Translations under genes and position numbers: made by a program | Part shown: piece by piece, positions 43,301 to 51,275 of the stretch | How positions within the stretch are numbered: the first letter of the stretch is position 1 | Layout: each line of letters begins with the position of its first letter | Assembly (NCBI GenBank): GCA_013178305.1 | Contig: JABLXB010000001.1 | Coordinates: forward strand, 266,203-330,202 | DNA: 64,000 nucleotides | From: Bacillota bacterium | GTDB lineage: Bacteria; Bacillota; Sulfobacillia; JABLXB01 | Direction: 5' to 3' | The notes under the pieces: generated by a model | Told to the model about the DNA's origin: nothing | What the model saw: only the letters and a program-made list of their open reading frames with translations | Databases searched by the model: none

Positions 43301-43426
43301 TTAGTCCTCCTCGCAACAGCAGCAACAGCAACAACAGCAGCAACAGCACCCGCCGCCGTTGTCGTCATCGTTGTGTGCGAACTTGACCGCCGCATCAACG
43401 AGTTCCTTTACCTTGATATCCTCCAC
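43301..43426 (-). CDS. Poly-cysteine RiPP precursor peptide 1
   Basis: A 41-residue peptide, first gene of the cluster, from GTG 43426 with GGAGGTGA five bases upstream, the same spacing as in precursor 2. It starts MEDIKVKEL, then VDAAVKFAHNDDDNGGG, 12 consecutive Cys and EED. GGG before the Cys run recalls the leader/core boundary of streptolysin S (PGG before a Cys-rich core), though here the core has nothing but Cys. Leader identity with precursor 2 is high while flanking DNA differs, so the two are old tandem duplicates under selection. The genes are too short for most automatic calling. Confidence 0.9.
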   Translation of the reverse strand: MEDIKVKELVDAAVKFAHNDDDNGGGCCCCCCCCCCCCEED

Positions 43427-43490
43427 AGCGTTCACCTCCGTTCTCCATCTGCGTTACGGGCCTGGATCATGGTCAACAGGTTGGAGCGTA

Positions 43491-43515
43491 GGAACCGGTT
43501 CCACGGTATTTATAT
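43491..43515 (-). promoter_or_regulatory. Putative RiPP promoter with palindromic operator
   Basis: On the minus strand a TATAAA -10-like box (43514-43509) is followed 6 bases later by a 12-bp perfect palindrome GGAACCGGTTCC (43491-43502), about 65 bases before the first precursor. The expected -35 region is not consensus, so activation by a regulator would fit. A repressor bound to the palindrome would block transcript start. Confidence 0.45.
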
Positions 43516-43647
43516 GAGCACGGCTGCGGATTGGTGACATAATCGGGCGATGGTCAGATATCTCAAAAGCCATGAGGTTTATGCAAGAAGTTTTAGTGTA
43601 CTAGCACTCCTGGCAGCAGGGATTCGCCAAAGTTTAATTTAAAGTCC

Positions 43648-43677
43648 TTGCAATTTTATACACATCACAAGTATAAT
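43648..43677 (+). promoter_or_regulatory. Promoter of carAB
   Basis: A -35 box TTGCAA (43648-43653) and perfect -10 TATAAT (43672-43677) with an 18-base spacer lie in an A/T-rich stretch about 65 bases before carA. The rest of the 43427-43742 gap holds only this promoter and the divergent RiPP control region; I see no PyrR-type attenuator. Confidence 0.8.
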
Positions 43678-43742
43678 TATTCATAGTACGTCATCGCGGA
43701 GCGAGGCCGGGGGCGCCCCGCGGAAGACCGGGAGGGGACCAG

Positions 43743-44852
43743 ATGAAGGCCAGGCTTATCCTGGAGGACGGTTCGATATACGAGGGGGAGAGCCTCGGGT
43801 ATTCCGGCTGTGTCGCCGGCGAGGTGGTCTTCAACACCGGCATGACGGGTTACCAGGAGATCCTGACTGATCCCTCCTACTACGGGCAGATAGTGGTGAT
43901 GACTTACCCCCTGATTGGGAATTACGGCATGAACCCCGGGTGGTGCCAGTCGTTCAGGCCGCACGTGGCAGGGTTCGTAGTAAGCGAGGCGTGCGGCTCG
44001 CCGAGCCACTGGGAATCGGCGGAAGGGCTGCACGAATACCTTGCCGCCAACAGCGTGGTGGCGATGTCGGGCACAGACACTCGCGCGCTCACACGGCGCA
44101 TACGCGACCGCGGCACGATGAAGGGTGTGCTTGCCGCTGAGGGCTGGGCCGGATTCGAACCGGCCGTCGCCACCGGCCTGATGAACAACATCGATCTCCG
44201 CGACGCCGTCATGAGAGTCACATCCGGCAAGGAAATGAGGATACCCGGAAACGGCCCGCGGGTCGTCGTGATAGACTACGGCGCCAAGAGGCGGATAATC
44301 AGGATGCTGGCGGATGCCGGCTGCGAACTTGTGGTTGTCCCCGCGTGGTACACTGCCCCGCAGGTGCTTGCCCTCGAGCCCGAGGGGGTCGTGCTTTCGA
44401 ACGGGCCGGGTGACCCGAAAGATGCCGCCGGCCAGACAAAGACGGCCGGAAGCCTGCTCGGAAAACTCCCGCTATTCGGCATCTGCCTCGGCCATCAGGT
44501 GCTCGCGCTGGCCGCGGGGGCGGAGACCTACAAGATGAAGTTCGGCCACAGGGGCTCGAACCACCCCGTAAAGGACCTGCGGACCGGCCACGCCTGGATC
44601 ACCAGCCAGAATCATGGCTACGCGGTTGACCCCGGCACCCTGGACGGCACCGGACTGGAGATGGCGCAGGTGAACCTGACCGACGGCACCGTAGAGGGCG
44701 TGGCACACCCCTCGGAGCCGGTGATGTCCGTGCAGTACCATCCAGAAGCCGGCCCGGGGCCACACGACTCGAGCAGCCTGTTCCGGCAGTTCGTCGAAAT
44801 GATTTCGCCGGGCGCGGGGCGAGGGTCCACGCCGCATGCCCGTGCTTCCTGA
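43743..44852 (+). CDS. carA: Carbamoyl-phosphate synthase small subunit
   Basis: CarA hydrolyses glutamine and passes ammonia to CarB for carbamoyl phosphate, used for arginine and pyrimidines. The 369-residue protein has the N-terminal CPSase domain (GEVVFNTGMTGYQEILTDPS) and a class I glutamine amidotransferase with the catalytic Cys in FGICLGHQ and the His/Glu in QYHPEAGPGPHDSS. ATG 43743 follows GGGAGGGG. It overlaps carB by 17 bases. Confidence 0.96.
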   Translation: MKARLILEDGSIYEGESLGYSGCVAGEVVFNTGMTGYQEILTDPSYYGQIVVMTYPLIGNYGMNPGWCQSFRPHVAGFVVSEACGSPSHWESAEGLHEYLAANSVVAMSGTDTRALTRRIRDRGTMKGVLAAEGWAGFEPAVATGLMNNIDLRDAVMRVTSGKEMRIPGNGPRVVVIDYGAKRRIIRMLADAGCELVVVPAWYTAPQVLALEPEGVVLSNGPGDPKDAAGQTKTAGSLLGKLPLFGICLGHQVLALAAGAETYKMKFGHRGSNHPVKDLRTGHAWITSQNHGYAVDPGTLDGTGLEMAQVNLTDGTVEGVAHPSEPVMSVQYHPEAGPGPHDSSSLFRQFVEMISPGAGRGSTPHARAS

Positions 44853-47800
44853 GGTATCCAAGGTCCTCGTTATCGGGTCGGGGCCCATCATCATAGGCCA
44901 GGCCGCCGAATTCGACTACGCCGGCAGCCAGGCGTGCAGGGCGCTCCGCGAGATCGGCGTCCGCGTGGTGCTCGTCAATTCGAACCCCGCAACCATCATG
45001 ACCGACCTGGCCGTCGCGGACGTCGTCTACATCGAGCCACTCAACGTCGAGAGCATCGAGCGCATAATCTGCAAGGAACGTCCGGGCGGTCTCCTGCCAA
45101 CCCTCGGGGGACAGACCGGCCTCAACCTCGCCGTCGAGCTCCACGATTCCGGCATCCTTGACAGGTACGGGGTGCGACTCCTCGGCACTCCCATTGAAGC
45201 CATCCGGAAGGCCGAGGACCGCGTGTTGTTCCGCGAGGCGATGCGCGCCGCCGGTCAGCCCGTGATCGAGAGCGAGCCCGTAACCAGCGTTTCGGGGGCG
45301 CTCGAGTTCGCCAGGTCCCACACGCTCCCCGTCGTGGTCAGGCCCGCGTTCACCCTCGGCGGCTCCGGCGGCGGGATAGCATTCAACGAGCACGACCTGG
45401 CCGAGATCGCCTCGCGCGGCCTGGCATTGAGTCCCGTCAAGCAGTTGCTCCTCGAACGCACGGTGCTCGGCTGGAAGGAGATCGAGTACGAGGTCGTACG
45501 TGACGGCGCGGGCAACTGCATCACCGTGTGCAACATGGAGAACGTCGATCCCATGGGCGTGCACACAGGCGACAGTATCGTCGTAGCGCCGAGCCAGACG
45601 CTCTCGGACGAGGACTATCAGATGCTGCGCGACGCCGCCCTGGCCATCATCGGCCACCTCAGAATCGAGGGCGGCTGCAACGTCCAGTTCGCGCTCGACC
45701 CCCGCGGGTCACGGTATTACGTCATCGAAGTCAATCCCCGGCTGAGCAGGTCGAGCGCCCTGGCCTCCAAAGCGACTGGCTATCCCATCGCGAAGGTCGC
45801 GGCCAAGATCGCCGCGGGTCTCCGCCTCGACGAGGTTGTCAACCCCATCACGGGCAGCACCAGCGCGCTTTTCGAACCGGCGCTCGACTACGTCGTACTG
45901 AAGATCCCGCGCTGGCCGTTCGACAAATTCCCGCTCGCCGACTGCTCGCTGGGTACACAGATGAAGGCTACGGGCGAGGCCATGGCGATCGACCGCTCGT
46001 TCGAGGCGGCGCTGATGAAGGCAATACGGTCACTGGACCTCAAGTCGGACGCCATCCGGCAACCGCAGTACTCCGGGCTCGGGCTCGACCAGATCGTGGC
46101 CGGGCTGAGAGTGCCCACGCACGAGCGCCTGTTCCTGGTGGCCGAGGCGATAGCCCGCGGGATGGGCATCGCAGAGATCAGCGAACTGAGCGGAATCGAC
46201 CCGTTCTTCGTAAGGAAGACCGAGCGGCTCGTCAGGATCGAGCAGGGGCTCGGATCACTGGGTAAGGCACTCACGGGATCCGCCGCCGGAGGCGATGATC
46301 GGGCGAATGTCCCCCGCTCCATGCTGGACGTCAAGCGCGCAGGTTTTTCTGACAGGCGTATCGCCGGAGCGGCCGGGCTTCGGGACGGGCAGGTGACGAC
46401 GATGCGTCTCGGCGCGTCCGCCGGCGCGGCGGGCATCGCGGGTCTACCCTTGCTCCCCGCCTACAAAATGGTGGACACCTGCGCCGGTGAGTTCGAGGCG
46501 CGCACCCCTTACTACTATTCGACGTACGGGGCGGAGGACGAGGCCCCGCGGATGGGCGACGCGACCGTGATGATAATCGGCTCGGGACCGATCAAGATCG
46601 GCCAGGGGATCGAGTTCGACTATTGCTGCGTGCACGCGGCGATCGCGCTTCGCAAGATGGGATACCGGACGGTCATGGTGAACAACAACCCCGAGACTGT
46701 CAGCACGGACTTCGACATCTCCGACAGGCTGTATTTCGAGCCGGTGACGTTCGAGGACGTGATGAACATAGTCGTCAAGGAAAGGCCCCTCGGAGTGTTC
46801 GTCCAGTTCGGCGGACAGACCGCGATAAACCTGGCCGGGCCGCTCTCCGCCGCCGGCGCTCCGATAGCCGGAACGCAGGCGGGCAGCATAGATGCCGCTG
46901 AGGACCGCGGGAAGTTCGACGCGCTGCTCGCGTCGCTCGGAATCCCGAGGCCGCAGGGCGGCGTCGCGTTCTCGGTGGTACAGGGGCGGGAGGTCGCCTC
47001 GTCCGCCGGCTACCCGGTGCTGGTGCGGCCGTCGTTCGTCATCGCAGGGCGCGCCATGGAGATCGTGAGGAACGAGAGCGAACTCACGACTTACCTCGCG
47101 TCAGCGGTCCAGGTGACGCCCGAGCACCCGGTGTTGATCGACCGTTACATCGAGGGACGCGAGGTCGAGGTGGACGCGGTGTGCGACGGGACCGAGACGC
47201 TCGTGTGTGGGATAATGGAGCACGTGGAACAGGCCGGGATCCACTCGGGCGACAGCATCGCCGTCTACCCGCCGGTATCGCTCGACGCCACGCAGCGCGA
47301 GGCCATCGTGGACTACACCTCGCGGATATCCGCCGCGCTGGGCGTGAAGGGCCTCATAAACGTGCAGTTCGTCATCGACGGTGCACGCGTGATGGTTATC
47401 GAGGCGAACCCGAGGGCGAGCCGGACGGTCCCGTTCCTGAGTAAGGCAGCCGGCCTGCCAATCGTGGACATCGCCGTCGCGGTCTCACTCGGTGCCACGT
47501 TGCGGGGTCTTGGATATACCCCGGGCATATACCGCGAGCCGGCGCGCTGCGCGGTCAAAGCTCCCGTGTTTTCATTCGGGAAGCTGGTGGGCGTGGAGTC
47601 CAGCCTCGGGCCCGAGATGAAGTCCACGGGCGAGGTAATGGGTATGGCGCCCACGCTGCCCGAGGCGATGCACGGCGCGCTGTCCGCCGCGGGTTATTCC
47701 GTGCGCAGTGGCGGGACTGTGCTGCTGTCCATCGCGGACAGGGACAAGTCCGCGGCGGAGGACGTCGCCAGGGGGTTCCGCAGCCTGGGTTTCCACCTGG

Positions 47801-48141
47801 CGGCGACCGACCACACCGCGGAGTGGCTCCAGCGCAGCGGCATACCAGTGCGGCGGCTCGACAAGGCCAATGGTGCCGGCATCATGGAATCACCCGCGCT
47901 GCGCAGGGTTTCGCAGGGCGAGGTCGACCTGGCCGTTGTGACAGCTTCAGTCGGCAAAGACCCATCACGCTGGGGCTTCAGGCTGCGCCGCACGCTCGCC
48001 GAGCACGGCGTCCCGACCATAACCTCGCTTGCGACGGCGCGGGCGTTCCTCATGGCCACAAGGTGGCGAATAGACACCGAAACCGGCGGCCACTCGCCTG
48101 CCGGTCCGGTCTCGCTCAACGAATACCTGTGTATGGATTGA
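44836..48141 (+). CDS. carB: Carbamoyl-phosphate synthase large subunit
   Basis: The 1101-residue large subunit has two homologous ATP-grasp halves. The first begins KVLVIGSGPIIIGQAAEFDYAG and makes carboxyphosphate/carbamate; the second begins TVMIIGSGPIKIGQGIEFDY and phosphorylates carbamate. A C-terminal MGS-type allosteric domain (about 950-1100) follows, ending before a charged tail. The linker between halves is somewhat longer and Ala/Gly-rich (AGAAGLRDGQ region). The start at ATG 44836 lies inside carA, giving coupled translation. Confidence 0.96.
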   Translation: MPVLPEVSKVLVIGSGPIIIGQAAEFDYAGSQACRALREIGVRVVLVNSNPATIMTDLAVADVVYIEPLNVESIERIICKERPGGLLPTLGGQTGLNLAVELHDSGILDRYGVRLLGTPIEAIRKAEDRVLFREAMRAAGQPVIESEPVTSVSGALEFARSHTLPVVVRPAFTLGGSGGGIAFNEHDLAEIASRGLALSPVKQLLLERTVLGWKEIEYEVVRDGAGNCITVCNMENVDPMGVHTGDSIVVAPSQTLSDEDYQMLRDAALAIIGHLRIEGGCNVQFALDPRGSRYYVIEVNPRLSRSSALASKATGYPIAKVAAKIAAGLRLDEVVNPITGSTSALFEPALDYVVLKIPRWPFDKFPLADCSLGTQMKATGEAMAIDRSFEAALMKAIRSLDLKSDAIRQPQYSGLGLDQIVAGLRVPTHERLFLVAEAIARGMGIAEISELSGIDPFFVRKTERLVRIEQGLGSLGKALTGSAAGGDDRANVPRSMLDVKRAGFSDRRIAGAAGLRDGQVTTMRLGASAGAAGIAGLPLLPAYKMVDTCAGEFEARTPYYYSTYGAEDEAPRMGDATVMIIGSGPIKIGQGIEFDYCCVHAAIALRKMGYRTVMVNNNPETVSTDFDISDRLYFEPVTFEDVMNIVVKERPLGVFVQFGGQTAINLAGPLSAAGAPIAGTQAGSIDAAEDRGKFDALLASLGIPRPQGGVAFSVVQGREVASSAGYPVLVRPSFVIAGRAMEIVRNESELTTYLASAVQVTPEHPVLIDRYIEGREVEVDAVCDGTETLVCGIMEHVEQAGIHSGDSIAVYPPVSLDATQREAIVDYTSRISAALGVKGLINVQFVIDGARVMVIEANPRASRTVPFLSKAAGLPIVDIAVAVSLGATLRGLGYTPGIYREPARCAVKAPVFSFGKLVGVESSLGPEMKSTGEVMGMAPTLPEAMHGALSAAGYSVRSGGTVLLSIADRDKSAAEDVARGFRSLGFHLAATDHTAEWLQRSGIPVRRLDKANGAGIMESPALRRVSQGEVDLAVVTASVGKDPSRWGFRLRRTLAEHGVPTITSLATARAFLMATRWRIDTETGGHSPAGPVSLNEYLCMD

Positions 48142-48204
48142 ACCTTCGCGCGGCCCCGGCGCAGTCTTACGGCCTTGCCCGGGCGGCCTCACCGGGCGGC
48201 GGCC

Positions 48205-49875
48205 CTACGGGCGCTTCCTCACAATGGGGTCGTACCACACCGGCTGGACCTTGCGAAGCATCTCCTTTCGCCTGCAGAACGAGTCCATCTCGGTGTCCAT
48301 CTCGAGAGACGCGAAACCCGCGGCGCCCTCGACCTTTGAGGCCTGGCGCCTTGACGGGTCACCGTAAACGACACTGCGCCCAGCCTGATTGGAAACCGCA
48401 AGGTATACATCGTTATTGGCGGCACGTTCGCTCCACACGAAATCCCACTCGGGCCACGGCCACGCCGACGGCGCCAGGATGACGTCTGCGCCCTGTTTGG
48501 CGAGGCAGCGTGCGACCTCGGGTATGAGCAAATCCGTACCGATCGCCACGCCGGTCCTCCCCGCCGAGATGTCGAAGCACGGCAGCCCGAGATTGCCCGG
48601 CGCCGCCCACTCCCTGTCGTATTCGTTCAGGTGTACCTTCCTGTAGACTCCCGCAAGCCCGCCGGGCTCCAGCACCACCGCGGAGTTGTACACGGCGCCG
48701 TCGCAGTCTACCTCGGCTATCCCGAACACAACGTGCGCCTCGAACTCGGCCGCTATCCCGGCCAGGCGATCGGTCGCCGGACCTGGCACGGGCTCCGCGA
48801 GGTCTTTCATCTCCGCCGCCGGCGGCATCCCGGTTACGCACAGCTCGGGGAACACGACCACGTGCGGGCTGAGGTACGGGCTGGGCCCCGGCCCGGACGT
48901 TCCGGAGGCCGGCGCCTCGCACGCCTCCTCGAGTATGGTCGCCATGGTGGCCAGGTTCTCCCCCGGCCGCCCGGCGACCGGGTCGAATTGGGCGACGGTA
49001 AGCCGCGACCGCCTCCCTCCAGGCAGCCTGGTCAACAGCACAGGCTGCCAGAGGTACGGGTTGGTGATCACCGCGTGGTATTCTTCCGGCCTCCTGGCGC
49101 CGAGCAGGTCGCCGAAGCCGGGCACGTTCTTGTCCCTCGTGGCTCGAATCGAGATCTCGCCGGTGACCACGGCGTCCCCTCGCTCGACCGTCGCCATGAC
49201 CTCGCCACGGGGACCGATGATGGAACTGCCGCCGCCAAACCTTATCCCGCGCTCCTCGCCCCACCTGTCGGCCGCCAGGAAGTACACGCCGTTCTCCAGG
49301 GCGCGAGCGCGCCACGATTTCGCCGGCGTCTTCGTGACCCAGTTGGTCGGGAAGCATATCACGTCGGCTCCCTTCAGGGCCGGCACCCTGCCCGACTCGA
49401 AGAAATCCGCGTCCATGCAGATGATCATAGCCAGCCGCCCGAGTGGCGTATCGAACACCGGGAAGCCCAGGTCGCCGTCTTTTGCCCAGAGCGTCTCGTC
49501 GACGAACGAGTGCACCTTCCGGAATTTCCCCGCCACCTCACCGTCGGGCCCAATTAGCGCTGCGGCGTTGTAGTACACGCCTGTCGCGGGGTCTACCTCG
49601 GGAAGGGAGATGACGACGTACATCGAGTACCGCCGCGCGATCTCGCCGAACACCGCGGTCGCCGGGCCGGGGACCGGCTCGACGTAGGGCGCTATCTCCT
49701 CCCTCGACTTGAAGCAATAGCCGGTCGTACCCATCTCAGGCGTGACGACGAGGCGGGCGCCCTTCTCTCCGGCCTCCTCGACCAGCCGGCCGAGTCGACG
49801 GATGTTCTCTTCCTTTTCGAACAGCGTGGGCTCGAATTGCACCACGGCCGCCTTGTACGTGGGCAACAAAGTCAT
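48205..49875 (-). CDS. Tandem carbon-nitrogen hydrolase (nitrilase superfamily)
   Basis: The 556-residue protein carries two nitrilase-fold domains. The first (about 1-275) has the Glu-Lys-Cys triad: VVTPEMGTTGY, FRKVHSFVDE and MIICMDADFFE. The second (about 290-545) keeps Glu (VFPELCVTGM) and Lys (YRKVHLNEYD), but the Cys position reads AIGTDLLIPE, so it has lost the nucleophile and is probably structural or regulatory. The enzyme would hydrolyse a linear amide, carbamoyl or nitrile group. Start ATG 49875 without a clear ribosome site. It is convergent with carB, and its substrate cannot be told. Confidence 0.85.
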   Translation of the reverse strand: MTLLPTYKAAVVQFEPTLFEKEENIRRLGRLVEEAGEKGARLVVTPEMGTTGYCFKSREEIAPYVEPVPGPATAVFGEIARRYSMYVVISLPEVDPATGVYYNAAALIGPDGEVAGKFRKVHSFVDETLWAKDGDLGFPVFDTPLGRLAMIICMDADFFESGRVPALKGADVICFPTNWVTKTPAKSWRARALENGVYFLAADRWGEERGIRFGGGSSIIGPRGEVMATVERGDAVVTGEISIRATRDKNVPGFGDLLGARRPEEYHAVITNPYLWQPVLLTRLPGGRRSRLTVAQFDPVAGRPGENLATMATILEEACEAPASGTSGPGPSPYLSPHVVVFPELCVTGMPPAAEMKDLAEPVPGPATDRLAGIAAEFEAHVVFGIAEVDCDGAVYNSAVVLEPGGLAGVYRKVHLNEYDREWAAPGNLGLPCFDISAGRTGVAIGTDLLIPEVARCLAKQGADVILAPSAWPWPEWDFVWSERAANNDVYLAVSNQAGRSVVYGDPSRRQASKVEGAAGFASLEMDTEMDSFCRRKEMLRKVQPVWYDPIVRKRP

Positions 49876-50114
49876 CTGAAGGCACCCCCTGGTCTCGCGC
49901 CCGCCTTGCGCGCGCTCACTGGCAACAGCCGGTTACATAGGTTCGTGGGGAGCATCCTTTACTTCCTGCCTCTGTTTCCTGCCTGCGGCGGGAATGTCGT
50001 ACCCGCGGAGAGAATTAGAATAAACCTGAGCCGGCGCTGCGGGATGTTCTCGATGAATCGGTGTCCGGAGCGCGGCGCCGCAGCGTCTCGCCCGGCTCGT
50101 TTGGAGGCAGCGGA

Positions 50115-50339
50115 GTGGCTGGTGAAAAGGGACCTCCCGGACGTGTCATAAGCGTGCTACAGCTTGGTTTCGTCTTCATCGCCAACGTCCTGGTTTTCAC
50201 CTGGATAGGCGCCCGCATTGACGCGGCCCTCAGCAAGCGGGGTCTTTTCACTGCGCTGTTCATCATTTTCGGGGTGGTCACGAGCTTCGTGATCTCGGGT
50301 ATAGCCCTCGCTGGCATAGCCCGCCGGCACAAGGAATAA
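50115..50339 (+). CDS. AtpI/AtpZ-like small membrane protein
   Basis: A 74-residue protein from GTG 50115, seven bases after GGAGG. Two hydrophobic helices (VISVLQLGFVFIANVLVFTW and LFTALFIIFGVVTSFVIS) with a short polar turn containing GARIDAALSK match the AtpZ/AtpI family linked to F-type ATPase assembly or Mg2+ supply. No ATP synthase genes are in the window, so the assignment is by pattern only. Confidence 0.6.
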   Translation: MAGEKGPPGRVISVLQLGFVFIANVLVFTWIGARIDAALSKRGLFTALFIIFGVVTSFVISGIALAGIARRHKE

Positions 50340-50342
50340 TCC

Positions 50343-50380
50343 GCGGGCCGGCCGGGATACCCGGGCCGGCCCGCATTTTC
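50343..50380. terminator. Terminator between AtpI-like gene and panB
   Basis: Ten-bp GC stem GCGGGCCGGC/GCCGGCCCGC with ATTTTC tail on the plus strand; converging genes. Confidence 0.75.
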
Positions 50381-50400
50381 GATGCGTCGAACAGGCGGGT

Positions 50401-51249
50401 TTACTTCAACTCCGACAGGAGCTTCTCCAGTTCGCCCGCCTTCATCGAGTAGTTGTGCTTCTCCTCGGGGAACACCCCCGCCTGCACTTCTTTTATGTAA
50501 GCCTGGAACGCCTCCAGCATTACCGAGCTGATATCGCAGTACTTCTTCACGAATTTCGGCGTAAACCGGTCGAAGAACCCGAGCATGTCGTGAACAATCA
50601 GGAGCTGGCCGTGGCAGTATGGCCCCGCGCCGATCGAGATGATGGGGATTGAAGCCCGCTCGGTGATTACCTTGCCGACCTCCGGCGGGATTGCCTCAAG
50701 CAAAATTGCGAATGCGCCGGCCTCCTCGAGGACCTTCGCGTCATCGATAACCTTTCTCGCGGCCACGGCGTCCCGGCCTTGCGACTTGAAACCCCCGAGC
50801 ATGGCCAGTGACTGGGGCGTCAGGCCGAGGTGGCCCATTACCGGGATCGTCGCCTTCGTGAGCGCCCGTATGACTTCGGCCACGTTCGACCCGCCCTCGA
50901 GCTTGACGGCGTCACAGCCGGCCTCCTGCATGAACCTGCCTGCGTTCCTGACGGCTTCCTGCACCGAAATCTGGTAGGTCATGTAGGGCATGTCTCCGAT
51001 GAGGAAGGCGCCGGGCGCGCCCCTGCGCACCGCCTGCGTGTGCGGGATCATCACGTCCATGGTGACGGGCAGGGTGGTCTCGTAACCGAGCACCGTCATT
51101 CCCAGGGAATCGCCCACCAGGATGATATCCACGCCCGCTTTCTCCTCGAGAAGCGCAGTGGGGTAATCGTAGCACGTTAGCATCGTGATCTTGTCGCCCT
51201 TGCGCATCTTCTCGTACAATGCCGGGATCGTTACCTTGTCTCTCGCCAC
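50401..51249 (-). CDS. panB: 3-methyl-2-oxobutanoate hydroxymethyltransferase
   Basis: PanB makes ketopantoate from ketoisovalerate and methylenetetrahydrofolate on the way to pantothenate and CoA. The 282-residue protein has ITMLTCYDYPTALLEEKAGVD, VGDSLGMTVLGYETTLPVT and the AFAILLEAIPPEVGKVITER block with catalytic Glu. GTG 51249 is chosen from the domain start and upstream GGGGGCG. It follows the aldehyde oxidoreductase flavoprotein gene by 26 bases; panC and panD are not here. Confidence 0.93.
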   Translation of the reverse strand: MARDKVTIPALYEKMRKGDKITMLTCYDYPTALLEEKAGVDIILVGDSLGMTVLGYETTLPVTMDVMIPHTQAVRRGAPGAFLIGDMPYMTYQISVQEAVRNAGRFMQEAGCDAVKLEGGSNVAEVIRALTKATIPVMGHLGLTPQSLAMLGGFKSQGRDAVAARKVIDDAKVLEEAGAFAILLEAIPPEVGKVITERASIPIISIGAGPYCHGQLLIVHDMLGFFDRFTPKFVKKYCDISSVMLEAFQAYIKEVQAGVFPEEKHNYSMKAGELEKLLSELK

Positions 51250-51275
51250 AGAGATCGCCCCCTGCCCTGAGTTAG

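Noticed and set aside
43096..43426. Reading the Cys-run peptides as metallothioneins
   Set aside because: Metallothioneins space their Cys; an uninterrupted run next to YcaO, ThiF-like and SagB genes fits a modified peptide far better.
42892..43537. Plus-strand ORFs with Ala/Thr runs over the precursor genes
   Set aside because: They are shadows of the Cys codon runs on the minus strand; only the minus-strand frames have ribosome sites and a conserved leader.
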